A stretch of DNA of 64,000 bases from an uncultured Lachnospiraceae bacterium (GTDB taxonomy: Bacteria; Bacillota; Clostridia; Lachnospirales; Lachnospiraceae): positions 1 through 64,000 of the forward strand of contig CAJTWA010000017.1 in NCBI GenBank assembly GCA_910580195.1, in the 5' to 3' direction. Position 1 is the stretch's first letter. Each line of letters opens with the position of its first letter. Below the pieces are notes generated by a model that made no database searches, was not told the origin of the DNA, and saw only the letters and a list, made by a program, of their open reading frames with translations. The translations under genes and the position numbers were made by a program. Positions 6,195 through 14,124 of the stretch are shown here, piece after piece.

Positions 6195-8315
6195 ATGGAA
6201 GAGCCAGCAAACCGAAACGAAGAGGAATATTCCCTAAAGGACTTTTGCAGCCTGCTGTCCATTTCCGAAGCGACTGGGAGGAACTGGATAAAGCTGGGGA
6301 AAGTACAGCCTGCCGGGGAACGGCTGGGAAAACCGTATTTTTCGGCATCTTATGCGAAAGAGGCAAAGGAGCGGCTGCAAGGGGAAGGCAGCAGCTTTTT
6401 GAAATCCAGAAGGAATAAAAAGTACATCAGCGGAACCGCCCCATACAGAAATTATATCCCGCAGGATTCGCCTAACCTTAGGCAGGTTGAGGCATTAGTG
6501 GAGGCGTTGGGCGATATTATGCTTACCGAGGGCCAGATACGGGCAGTCTTGGCAGAGTGCGCTATCCAGCTTTTATGCCAAGCGCAGAGGGCAAAAGCGG
6601 AAATCACAGAAGCTTTGTACCAAGCACAGGGGGAAAAAGCGGAAATCACAGATGTTTTGTGCCAAGCGCAAGGGGGAAAAGCGGAAATCAAAGAAAATTT
6701 CCTGCTCCATTACAGCAGGGGCGAAATCAGCTTAGGCCAGTATGGCGTGCTGTTAAAAGAGCTTTTAGATAGGGAAGGGGCAGCATATACAGAAGAACAG
6801 TGCCTTGCGGCGCAGGAAGGGATTACTGGCGTATTCTGTATTCCATTTGTGCTGGAGCCTAATGTGGACATTCTGGGCCTGCTTTATATTTCTTTGAAAA
6901 ATATAGGAGAACGGAAAGCAGCAGGTTCTTACTATACGCCGACCCATATCGTGCAAAGATTAATTGCCCATCTTTTCCCAGAGAAAAAGATCGGACAGGT
7001 GAAAATATTGGACCCTTGCTGCGGGACAGGGAATTTTTTGCTGCAGCTCCCAGACTGGTGCCCCATGGAGCAAATCCATGGCAGGGACATCGATCAGGTC
7101 AGCATAGCGGCCGCCCGGATTAATATGGCCTTAAAGTTTCCAGATGCCCCAGTTTCCTTAATAAAAGAGCAGGTACGGCTCCAAAATTTCCTGTTGGAAG
7201 AAACCGGCATCTATGGATTAATCCTAGGGAACCCCCCATGGGGCTATCAATTCAGCAAAGAAGAAGAAAAGCTCCTGAAACGGAAATTCCAAACGGCGAA
7301 AGGGCGCCATCCAGAATCTTACGATGTATTTTTAGAGCACGCATTGGGCAGCGTCCCCTGCGGGGGGGAAATTGCATTTGTGCTGCCAGAATCTGCGCTG
7401 CATGTGAAATCCCATCTGGCTGCCCGCAGGCTGATCCTAGAGGGGGCACAGATTGAATGGCTGGAATATTTGGGCGACGTATTTGACAAGGTGCAGTGCC
7501 CGGCAGTTATTTTGCAGGCAAGGAAGTCAGAAAGCCCATTCCAGACCAAAGGCATGGAAGTTTCCGGGCAGGGGTGGGGATTTAAGATTCAGGATAACCG
7601 CAAGGTGGAGGCGGAATATTTTAATTTCCATATGACGGACAAGGAGTACCGTTTGGTGGAAAAAGCGGGGAGCCAAGGCCAAGTTGTTTTCCTGAAGGGC
7701 CAGGCAGAGTTTGCATTGGGGATTGTGACTGGGAATAACAAAAGATTCCTGAAAAAAGAAAAAACAGGCGGGGACGAAGCAGTTTTAAGAGGCGCGGATA
7801 TCCAAAAATACAGAATTTCATTCCCGCAATGCTACCTCTCTTATGAGCCGGAGAAATTCCAGCAATGCGCAAAGGAACCCTACTACCGCGCCAAAGAAAA
7901 GCTCCTGTACCGGTTTATCGGCCGCCAGCTTGTGTTCGCATACGATAACCAGCAGAGGCTGTCCCTAAATAGCTGCAACATCCTGATTCCCCATGTGCCC
8001 GGCATGGACATGAAATACATCATGGCAGTATTGAATTCTAGGGCAGCCCAGTTCCTCTACAGCCGGAAGTTCCATTCCCTCAAAGTCCTGCGCGCCTATT
8101 TGGAACAAATGCCAATCCCGCTGGCTGCCCCACCCCAGCATCAAGAAATCATATCCTTGGCAGAACAGATAATAGAAGAAACAGACCCCCAAAAACGCCT
8201 GTCCTGCTATGGCGAAATAGACAGGCTGGTAGCCGCTGCCTATGGCTATACAGCGCAGGAATATCAGGAAATCCAGAACCTAACCCCCAAGGATTCCCTC
8301 CCAATGGCTTTATAG
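6195..8315 (+). CDS. Solitary N6-adenine DNA methyltransferase with TaqI-like C-terminal region
   Basis: The 706-residue protein starts with a helix-turn-helix-like segment (SLKDFCSLLSISEATGRNW). It then carries SAM-binding motif I DPCCGTGNF (about residue 272), the target-base motif NPPWGY (about 345), and a C-terminal part resembling TaqI-like or type IIG specificity regions. It should methylate adenine in a specific DNA sequence. GGGGGAT precedes the ATG at 6195; the frame is open further upstream through the terminator, but that extension lacks a ribosome site. Three tandem 14-residue repeats lie at residues 126-167. No nuclease gene is adjacent, so it may be an orphan regulatory or protective methylase. 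Confidence 0.88.
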   Translation: MEEPANRNEEEYSLKDFCSLLSISEATGRNWIKLGKVQPAGERLGKPYFSASYAKEAKERLQGEGSSFLKSRRNKKYISGTAPYRNYIPQDSPNLRQVEALVEALGDIMLTEGQIRAVLAECAIQLLCQAQRAKAEITEALYQAQGEKAEITDVLCQAQGGKAEIKENFLLHYSRGEISLGQYGVLLKELLDREGAAYTEEQCLAAQEGITGVFCIPFVLEPNVDILGLLYISLKNIGERKAAGSYYTPTHIVQRLIAHLFPEKKIGQVKILDPCCGTGNFLLQLPDWCPMEQIHGRDIDQVSIAAARINMALKFPDAPVSLIKEQVRLQNFLLEETGIYGLILGNPPWGYQFSKEEEKLLKRKFQTAKGRHPESYDVFLEHALGSVPCGGEIAFVLPESALHVKSHLAARRLILEGAQIEWLEYLGDVFDKVQCPAVILQARKSESPFQTKGMEVSGQGWGFKIQDNRKVEAEYFNFHMTDKEYRLVEKAGSQGQVVFLKGQAEFALGIVTGNNKRFLKKEKTGGDEAVLRGADIQKYRISFPQCYLSYEPEKFQQCAKEPYYRAKEKLLYRFIGRQLVFAYDNQQRLSLNSCNILIPHVPGMDMKYIMAVLNSRAAQFLYSRKFHSLKVLRAYLEQMPIPLAAPPQHQEIISLAEQIIEETDPQKRLSCYGEIDRLVAAAYGYTAQEYQEIQNLTPKDSLPMAL
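6570..6695 (+). repeat. Three in-frame 42-bp repeats inside the methyltransferase gene
   Basis: Three consecutive 42-base units encode LLCQAQRAKAEITE, ALYQAQGEKAEITD and VLCQAQGGKAEIKE. The unit length is a multiple of three, so gain or loss of a unit would keep the frame. It probably forms a helical linker between the N-terminal domain and the catalytic core. Confidence 0.9.
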
Positions 8316-8427
8316 CCTAGCACTGAGGTACAAGAAGCCTGCCGCTTTCCAATACACAGGCAATTCAGGCAAGCCCCTCCCCCTTATTACATTGTATGCT
8401 TTCGGGAGAAGCCCTGCCTACCCTATC

Positions 8428-9108
8428 CTATTCTTTAAAAGCCAATTGCTTCACCTGCCCCAGCGCATTTGCTACCGGCGGCAAGGAAACCACAATCAGG
8501 GTCACCACAGCCTCCGCCCCCAGATAAGACCCATTGTATACAAGGGAATAAACCGGGGCAGCCATAGTATCCGGCGCATAAGCGGCAAAAAACAGTATCC
8601 CCGATAAAAAGGAAAAGAAATACCGCCCCAAAACACCAGCAATGTACCCTTTTACCAGCCCATGCTTCTGCTTATGGAAAAACCCCGACAGCCCCAGCGC
8701 GCCGAAGGCCAGCGGGTAATCCGTCAGCATTTGGGGCAGCGTATAAAAAATCGGTTCCATCACAAACTGCAAAAGCCCGAAAGCCATGGCCGTCATAATC
8801 CCCGCATAGGGCCCGTACCAGTACCCAACCAGCGTAAGGAACAGCATACTGAGCAATGTCACAGAGCCGCCCATAGGCATTTCAAACAGCTTTATCATGG
8901 ACGTCACCATGGCAAGGGCAATGGCTGCCGAAGAAAAGACAAGCTGCTTCGTGGTAATTTTCCGGGAACGCGACTGCCGGTAATTGGCTCCCATGGCAAT
9001 CAGGATCAATAGTGCAATCACCGCTATTACGGCTAAAATGCCCGCAGGCGTTAGTTTTACTGCGTGGCCGCCCCACTCATCCGTAGGCGCTGCAAAAAAA
9101 TTTTCCAT
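8428..9108 (-). CDS. thiT: Energy-coupled thiamine transporter S component ThiT
   Basis: This 226-residue protein has six predicted membrane segments and ThiT-type features: the GYWYGPYAGIMTAMAFGLLQF segment, followed by EPIFYTLPQMLTDYPLAFG with the conserved tyrosine and tryptophan-rich thiamine pocket. It binds thiamine in the membrane and works with the general ECF module (EcfA/A'/T) encoded elsewhere. AGGAGG precedes the ATG. In most relatives a TPP riboswitch precedes the gene; I see none here, but the leader contains a repeated hairpin element. An extra N-terminal helix (residues 15-40) is somewhat unusual. Confidence 0.88.
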   Translation of the reverse strand: MENFFAAPTDEWGGHAVKLTPAGILAVIAVIALLILIAMGANYRQSRSRKITTKQLVFSSAAIALAMVTSMIKLFEMPMGGSVTLLSMLFLTLVGYWYGPYAGIMTAMAFGLLQFVMEPIFYTLPQMLTDYPLAFGALGLSGFFHKQKHGLVKGYIAGVLGRYFFSFLSGILFFAAYAPDTMAAPVYSLVYNGSYLGAEAVVTLIVVSLPPVANALGQVKQLAFKE

Positions 9109-9127
9109 AAATTCCTCCTGTTTTGTA

Positions 9128-9240
9128 AAGAGGGATAGCCACCTTATTTCGGAGCGCAGCTATAACCCCTCTGGAATACCCAATGTTTAAGCCTCTAGGG
9201 ACAGCCGCCTTATTTCGGAGCGCAGCTATAACCCCCATAT
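9128..9240 (-). repeat. Two-copy structured repeat in the thiT leader
   Basis: The 27-base phrase CTTATTTCGGAGCGCAGCTATAACCCC (written here in parts: CTTATTTCGGAGCGCAG and CTATAACCCC) occurs at about 9143 and again at about 9209, 66 bases apart. Read on the minus strand each copy can fold as GGG-GTT-ATAGC ... GCTRTCCC, a stem with a three-base bulge. The copies differ at stem positions by A/G changes. The function is unknown; it could be a leader regulator of thiT or a dispersed repeat. Confidence 0.6.
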
Positions 9241-9397
9241 ATGGTTAAAAAAATGATTCTGGCATCTTATGCCTTTCAGGAAACACAAATGGCATCCCGC
9301 TGTATTTCATTAGGGAAAAAATAATTTTAACCGCCCCACATTATACCCGATTTTTCACTTTGGTGCAATAAAATGGTAAAGAATTAAAAGAAAAATA

Positions 9398-9426
9398 TTG
9401 CAAAATGAAAAAAATCATACTAAAAT
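9398..9426 (+). promoter_or_regulatory. gdhA promoter
   Basis: TTGCAA (9398-9403), a 17-base spacer and TAAAAT (9421-9426) form a good vegetative promoter in an AT-rich stretch. The leader would be about 110 bases. Confidence 0.6.
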
Positions 9427-9452
9427 AGTACCTGATGCTGGAACGCGCCGGG

Positions 9453-9497
9453 ACAGCTTTTTGCAAGATGTGTGCTGCAGCTTGCAGGAATGGCTGT
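9453..9497 (+). promoter_or_regulatory. Two-tier hairpin in the gdhA leader
   Basis: ACAGC (9453-9457) pairs with GCTGT (9493-9497), and inside it TGCAAG (9462-9467) pairs with CTTGCA (9481-9486). The structure ends in TTTT, so it could act as an attenuator. It does not match a riboswitch I know, including the glutamine-binding glnA motif. Confidence 0.4.
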
Positions 9498-9540
9498 TTT
9501 GGCACGTTCTGATAAAGTCTAGCGGTAAAGGAGAAAAAAT

Positions 9541-10875
9541 ATGAGCTATGTAGATGAAGTACTGGAACGTGTGATTGCTAAAAACCCGGCAGAGCCGGAA
9601 TTCCATCAGGCAGCCAAGGAAGTGCTGAATTCCCTGCGCCCAGTCATTGAGGCAAATGAAGAGTTATACCGGAAAGAAGCGTTGCTGGAACGCTTAACAG
9701 AGCCGGACCGGCAGTTTAAATTCCGCGTGCCGTGGGTGGACGACAAAGGGCAGGTGCAGGTCAACACAGGCTACCGGGTACAGTTCAACAACAGCATTGG
9801 GCCTTACAAGGGGGGCTTAAGGCTGCATCCGTCCGTAAACCTTGGGATCATCAAATTCCTTGGGTTTGAGCAGATCTTCAAGAACTCCCTGACAGGATTG
9901 CCAATCGGCGGCGGCAAGGGCGGCTCTGATTTCGACCCCAAAGGGAAATCTGACCGTGAAGTCATGGCATTTTGCCAGAGCTTTATGACAGAGCTTTGCA
10001 AATATATCGGCGCTGACACAGACGTACCTGCCGGGGACATTGGGACAGGCGCAAGGGAAATCGGCTACATGTTCGGCCAGTTCAAGAAAATCCGCGGCAC
10101 TTACGAAGGGGTGCTCACAGGGAAAGGGCTTTCCTACGGCGGATCCCTTGCACGTACCGAGGCAACTGGCTACGGCCTTCTGTACCTGACGGAAGAAATG
10201 CTCAAATGCAACGGCCATGAACTGAAAGGGAAAACCGTCTGCGTATCCGGTTCCGGGAACGTGGCAATCTATGCAACCCAGAAGGCACACCAGTTAGGGG
10301 CAAAAGTAGTGACTGTCAGTGATTCTACCGGCTGGGTATATGACCCAGAAGGCATTGACGTTGCCCTGCTGAAGGAAGTGAAAGAAGTGAAGCGTGCCCG
10401 CCTGACCGAGTATGCGGCAGCAAGGCCAAGCGCAGAATACCATGAAGGCCGCGGCGTCTGGACGGTAAAATGCGACGTTGCCCTTCCCTGCGCAACCCAG
10501 AACGAGCTTCTTTTGGACGATGCAAAAGCATTGGTAGCAAACGGCTGCATTGCCGTAGCAGAAGGCGCAAATATGCCGTCTACCCTAGAAGCAACCGAAT
10601 ACCTGCAGCAGAATAAAGTGCTGTTTGCACCCGGGAAAGCTGCAAATGCAGGCGGCGTAGCAACCTCCGCACTGGAAATGAGCCAGAACTCCGAGCGTCT
10701 GAGCTGGACCTTCGAGGAAGTGGACAGCAAGCTGCAGGGGATTATGGTAAATATTTTCCATAACCTTGACGATGCTGCAAAACGCTATGGCAAGGAAGGC
10801 GATTATGTGGCTGGCGCAAATATTGCCGGGTTTGAGAAAGTGGCAGAAGCCATGATAGCCCAAGGGGTAGTATAG
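9541..10875 (+). CDS. gdhA: NADP-specific glutamate dehydrogenase
   Basis: At 444 residues this is the hexameric small-type enzyme that interconverts 2-oxoglutarate plus ammonia with glutamate using NADP(H). Visible are the glutamate-binding GPYKGGLRLHPSVN (about residues 86-100), the catalytic-lysine segment PIGGGKGGSDFDPKGKSD (about 121-138), PAGDIGTGAREIGYMFGQ, and the dinucleotide loop SGSGNVAIY (about 237-245). AAAGGAG lies just before the ATG. It is monocistronic with its own promoter. The last codons and stop are the first unit of a tandem repeat that continues for about 150 bases downstream. Confidence 0.97.
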   Translation: MSYVDEVLERVIAKNPAEPEFHQAAKEVLNSLRPVIEANEELYRKEALLERLTEPDRQFKFRVPWVDDKGQVQVNTGYRVQFNNSIGPYKGGLRLHPSVNLGIIKFLGFEQIFKNSLTGLPIGGGKGGSDFDPKGKSDREVMAFCQSFMTELCKYIGADTDVPAGDIGTGAREIGYMFGQFKKIRGTYEGVLTGKGLSYGGSLARTEATGYGLLYLTEEMLKCNGHELKGKTVCVSGSGNVAIYATQKAHQLGAKVVTVSDSTGWVYDPEGIDVALLKEVKEVKRARLTEYAAARPSAEYHEGRGVWTVKCDVALPCATQNELLLDDAKALVANGCIAVAEGANMPSTLEATEYLQQNKVLFAPGKAANAGGVATSALEMSQNSERLSWTFEEVDSKLQGIMVNIFHNLDDAAKRYGKEGDYVAGANIAGFEKVAEAMIAQGVV

Positions 10876-11020
10876 GCTGCGGTACCCAGAGGATGGTGTA
10901 AGCTACGATAGCCCAAAGGGCAGTGTAAGCTATGATACCCAAGGGGCAGTATAAGAAAAGATAGCCCAAAGGGCAGTGTAAGCTATGATACCCAAGGGGT
11001 AGTATAAGAAAAGATAGTCC
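10854..11020 (+). repeat. 26-27 bp tandem repeats growing from the 3' end of gdhA
   Basis: About six imperfect units follow one another, alternating GATAGCCCAAAGGGCAGTGT-AAGCTAT with GATACCCAAGGGGCAGTAT-AAGAAAA. The first unit is the end of gdhA itself, including its stop codon. Each unit has a small GCCC-AAA-GGGC palindrome. The pattern suggests serial duplication of the gene's tail. The runs may act together as weak terminators. Confidence 0.85.
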
Positions 11021-11145
11021 TGTGGGGCTGTGCATGGAAGAGGATTGTTAAGGTATCCTGTAGGTGCTTTAGAGTGTAAGCATTTACGGAGTTTGGGATT
11101 CCTATTCTGGCACAGCCCCATGCCTAACATTAATGGCGCATAGTT

Positions 11146-12720
11146 TCACCCACATTCCACAACCGTTTCATATATTTCGTGCCCACCATACGTAAGCCAC
11201 TGGTTTTCCTGCGGCTTTTTTACGTTAGTACAAAAGCTTACCATATATCCCTGCCGCAGCCCCTTGGCGTCAAGGTATCCTGCCAACTGGCTGTAGCCTT
11301 GCTGCTCGTAGGCTGTCCCTCTCCATAACTTTAATTCTACGATAAATGTTTCCCTTCCATAAAATATTTGGACGTCCATCCGCATGTTTTGCCGTGTCTG
11401 CGGCTCTACGGCATAATGGCCTGTACCGTTGATGATTGGCCGTAGGAAGGCCAAAAACAGAAGCCGTCCCTGCCGTTCCAGAAAATTTCCGTCCTCCCTG
11501 CGGTATTCCGATTTCATAAATTCAGAAAAACGGCAGAGCACCTTTTCCATATCCAGTTTCCCATGGCGGATATATTGGGATTTTTCAAGGTATTCTGATT
11601 GGGAAAGGGCGTCTGTGGCAGCGATGGATGTGAAATAATTGAGCATCAGCGTTTCAAAAATGACGTTGGAAACCATGGTTTTCCCATCTTTTTCCGTTAA
11701 TATCCCGAACATCGCCCCTAGGCCAATGGCTGGGTTGCTCCGCTCAAAAACCACATTTGCCCCATGGATAATGAGCTGTTCTGCAAGTTTAGAAAAACTG
11801 GGGTTGTTTTGGATATTTTTGATGACGTCTTCGAATAATGTATTTGGCTCTTTCAATAAATCGCGTATTGCCATCTGAAGTTCTGCAAGGTTCCATCCTG
11901 CCCTAGCTTCGTCCAGCTTTTTGCATAGGCAGCTTACCAGATAAGGATACCCTCCGGTTACTTCATACAGCCCCTGCGCCAAAGATTCGATGTCCATGCC
12001 GGTGGGATGTTCTGCTTCATATTCCTGCAGCATGGTCCCAATATCTTTTGGGAGGAAACTCATATTTATGGAAAATGGGGCTGTGACATTCCAAGGGCTG
12101 TTATACCTATGGCCGCCATCTGGACGGAGTTTTAGCTTTAGGTTTTTTATGTCGTATACCCCTGCTAGAATCACGCAATGGAAGGCAGGGGTTTCATCCC
12201 TATCCAGATAATATGCCCGGAGCATGCCGAGGAAATCCAGAAATACTTGGTTGCCGGATGCTTGGTCTGCTTCATCTATCATCAGTACCATGCGTTTTTT
12301 GGATGCGCCGCAGATTTCACTGAGGATTTCAAATAATTCTGTTAAATCAAACAGGCGTTGGCCGCTGCCCTGCCTGTGCCCCAGCTTTTGCAGCAGTTCT
12401 GGGCTTATCCTTCCGGCTTCCCGTTCTGGGATGGCTTTTTTTAGGAATTCATTTGCAAATGCCCGGGAAAAGGTATCTTCATCCCGGAATTTTGCGGAAC
12501 TTAATTTCTGGAAGTTCATGGAGATTACGGAATAATCTGGCTGGAGGTATTTTTTTAATAGGCGCAACGTAGTTGTTTTGCCATATTGCCGGGCGCGGTT
12601 GATGGCAAAATAATCCCCGTTGTCCACTAGTTTTTTTATTTCCATCAGGCGCCCATGCAAATCTACCATATAATGCCTGCTGGGCTCGCAGGCCCCTACG
12701 GTGTTAAATGTTTTTGCCAA
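11146..12720 (-). CDS. AAA-like ATPase with C-terminal PD-(D/E)XK nuclease-like domain
   Basis: The 524-residue protein has a degenerate Walker A (RARQYGKTTTL, about residues 42-52), Walker B (MVLMIDEADQ, about 145) and a long helical middle. Near the end, RMDVQIFY and ETFIVELKLWRG form the D ... ExK core of a PD-(D/E)XK fold. This architecture is common in gut anaerobes, often in many paralogues, and the function is not established; roles in DNA handling or defence are guesses. Translation probably starts at TTG 12720 after AAGGAGGAGGG. A second protein of this broad class lies at 22437-24038. Confidence 0.8.
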   Translation of the reverse strand: MAKTFNTVGACEPSRHYMVDLHGRLMEIKKLVDNGDYFAINRARQYGKTTTLRLLKKYLQPDYSVISMNFQKLSSAKFRDEDTFSRAFANEFLKKAIPEREAGRISPELLQKLGHRQGSGQRLFDLTELFEILSEICGASKKRMVLMIDEADQASGNQVFLDFLGMLRAYYLDRDETPAFHCVILAGVYDIKNLKLKLRPDGGHRYNSPWNVTAPFSINMSFLPKDIGTMLQEYEAEHPTGMDIESLAQGLYEVTGGYPYLVSCLCKKLDEARAGWNLAELQMAIRDLLKEPNTLFEDVIKNIQNNPSFSKLAEQLIIHGANVVFERSNPAIGLGAMFGILTEKDGKTMVSNVIFETLMLNYFTSIAATDALSQSEYLEKSQYIRHGKLDMEKVLCRFSEFMKSEYRREDGNFLERQGRLLFLAFLRPIINGTGHYAVEPQTRQNMRMDVQIFYGRETFIVELKLWRGTAYEQQGYSQLAGYLDAKGLRQGYMVSFCTNVKKPQENQWLTYGGHEIYETVVECG

Positions 12721-12840
12721 AAAAATCCCTCCTCCTTAAAAGTACCCCGGATGTCCGTACGGTTTTCCATTGTTCTTATTGTCCATTATAGCCAGCTAAC
12801 CGTGGGAATACAAGGGGATATTCTGTGATAGTAAAAGAGT

Positions 12841-12859
12841 AAGGGCATCCAAGCCCTTA
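12841..12859. terminator. Small terminator-like hairpin
   Basis: TAAGGGC pairs with GCCCTTA around a six-base loop. On the minus strand it is followed by CTCTTTTAC, and on the plus strand by TACAGCGAATTTTTTC. The direction is uncertain. Confidence 0.4.
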
Positions 12860-13031
12860 TACAGCGAATTTTTTCTTTTTCCATATACAGGCAATTCTGG
12901 GCTGCCCAAAATTGCCGTCCGCCCCAAAAACCTCCCATTGCAGTTCCACAACATTTCCTAAGCAAATTTGCTGCATTGATTGGATTCAGCAAAGGTTTTG
13001 GCCTGCAAAGGTGTTTTGGCAAAACGGAAAC

Positions 13032-13083
13032 CAGCCCCTTAGCCATCAATCTGCCGTAAGGCTTTCATGGCTTGGGGCTGGCT
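13032..13083 (-). terminator. Terminator of the HTH regulator gene
   Basis: CCAGCCCCTTAGCCAT pairs with ATGGCTTGGGGCTGG with one bulged base, directly after the stop codon of the HTH gene on the minus strand. It is followed there by TTTCCGTTTTGCC. Confidence 0.65.
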
Positions 13084-13089
13084 CTCCGT

Positions 13090-13422
13090 TCAGTGTATTT
13101 CCAAAAGTTTCTTGACGGCATCCCGCATATGGGGGAGCTTCCGGTATTGCATGACTAAATTGCGCTCTTCCTCAGAGAGAAGGAAGTCGTCCAAGGAATC
13201 GTTATAGCCAAAGGTGCCTAAAATATTCTCGATATTGTATATTTTACAGAGGACCAACAAGGTATCTGCATCAGGCTGTGTCTGCCCGCTTTCCCATCCA
13301 TAGATTGTCTTTGGTGCCACAGGCAGGCGATGGTCTTCTAATTTCAATACCAAATCATTCACAGAATAATGGTTCAATTTCCGGTAGGCCTTTAGAACTT
13401 TGGAAATATTCGGGTTTTTCAT
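13090..13422 (-). CDS. XRE-family helix-turn-helix regulator
   Basis: The 110-residue protein has a Cro/CI-type helix-turn-helix in its first 65 residues (YSVNDLVLKLEDH, then VAPKTIYGWESGQTQPDADTLLVLCKIY). A short acidic C-terminus may mediate dimerisation. GAGGTGA precedes the ATG. It is divergent from a small gene with a second HTH-like sequence at 13579-13902, and the pair may form a switch. The target is unknown. Confidence 0.85.
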   Translation of the reverse strand: MKNPNISKVLKAYRKLNHYSVNDLVLKLEDHRLPVAPKTIYGWESGQTQPDADTLLVLCKIYNIENILGTFGYNDSLDDFLLSEEERNLVMQYRKLPHMRDAVKKLLEIH

Positions 13423-13564
13423 GCGCTCACCTCAGCTTTATCATAGACTACGCAAAAAATAGCGTCAATAAAATGGAAAGAATTCTTTTAAATCAGCAGA
13501 AACTTGTATTGAAATTCCGTGGAAAAGAGAATATAATAGGAGTATTCCCATGATAGGCGCAAGT

Positions 13565-13711
13565 ATGGGAGGGAAAATATGGCTTCTGCTGCAGGAGCAG
13601 TATATTCCGGCACAGGATGGACAGGGGACTGGAGGGAGAATATGGATGGGAATAGCAATTACCGGAACGAGCCTCCCCATGGCAGCCAAGGGGATTGGAG
13701 GGCAGATATGG
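13565..13711 (+). repeat. Triplicated ribosome-site-plus-start-codon repeat
   Basis: Three copies of GGAGGG-(A/C)-(A/G)-(A)-ATATGG occur at about 13567, 13632 and 13697, spaced 63-66 bases. Each places a Shine-Dalgarno sequence before an ATG (13579, 13642 and 13708), and all three ATGs share one frame. The gene's N-terminus is therefore built of tandem units and translation could begin at any of them. Confidence 0.75.
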
Positions 13712-13902
13712 GGGAGAAAGCGAAAAAATGGTTGGCAGAACAGTTAAGGGAAAAACAGATTCCATTGGAGGTGGCAGCAGCAGTTTTGGATGTGCCTCTG
13801 GAAGATATCTGCGTCGGAAGCGGCAGGCTGCTGGATTCCGATGATTTTATGCGGATTTGTTCCCACTACCATATTTCTCTTGGGAAGATAAATATTGATT
13901 AA
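13579..13902 (+). CDS. Small protein with HTH-like C-terminal part and repeated N-terminus
   Basis: The longest form is 107 residues; starts at 13642 and 13708 are equally well supported and give 86 and 64 residues. The conserved-looking part starts at MGEKAKKWLAEQLREKQIPL and continues EVAAAVLDVPLEDI, which resembles a degenerate helix-turn-helix as in small phage or sporulation regulators. The N-terminal 43 residues come from the repeat at 13565-13711, contain DWREN and DWRAD echoes, and look low in complexity. It is divergent from the XRE gene. The function is unknown. Confidence 0.6.
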   Translation: MASAAGAVYSGTGWTGDWRENMDGNSNYRNEPPHGSQGDWRADMGEKAKKWLAEQLREKQIPLEVAAAVLDVPLEDICVGSGRLLDSDDFMRICSHYHISLGKINID

Positions 13903-14124
13903 GGCATTTCTTTTTCTGTAAGGAATCCATGCGCAATTCTTTTTGGTTCTTAAGTTCTTGGCAGTGCGGCTATGAAACAGCACGCAACCGTTCCATATAC
14001 AGCAATTGGAAAGAAATTTCTGGTGATATAAGAGGAGATGTGGTATGATATAAATGTTCACGTTCTTTTGGCTTGCAAAGATTTAGGCGCCCAGAAAGGC
14101 ATTTTTAGGAAAAGGAGTATACAG

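Larger units (their letters stand above)
9109..9540. other. Divergent thiT-gdhA intergenic region
   Basis: This 432-base region holds a two-copy structured repeat next to thiT (9128-9240), an AT-rich stretch, the gdhA promoter (9398-9426) and a hairpin in the gdhA leader (9453-9497). No coding region is supported. Confidence 0.6.
12721..13089. other. Intergenic region with two hairpins
   Basis: This 369-base region between the minus-strand AAA gene and the minus-strand HTH gene contains no supported coding region. It holds a strong hairpin after the HTH gene (13032-13083) and a shorter one, AAGGGC/GCCCTT, at 12841-12859, either of which could end transcription of the HTH gene. Confidence 0.5.

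Noticed and set aside
6195..8315. Complete restriction-modification system
   Set aside because: Only a methyltransferase is present; neighbouring genes (Cdd1-like upstream, thiT downstream) are not nucleases, and no nuclease motif was seen in the protein itself.
9109..9300. TPP riboswitch expected upstream of thiT
   Set aside because: The CTGAGA and ACCTGA-type core motifs are absent from the minus strand in this interval; only a two-copy repeat is present.
10854..11020. CRISPR-like array from the regular 26-27 bp periodicity
   Set aside because: There are no unique spacers between units, the units abut, and the first unit is coding sequence of gdhA; no cas gene is nearby.
10742..11130. Minus-strand ORFs with repeated leucine/tyrosine-rich peptides behind gdhA
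   Set aside because: They are translations of the 26-27 bp tandem repeat and of gdhA in reverse; no ribosome site and no conserved content.
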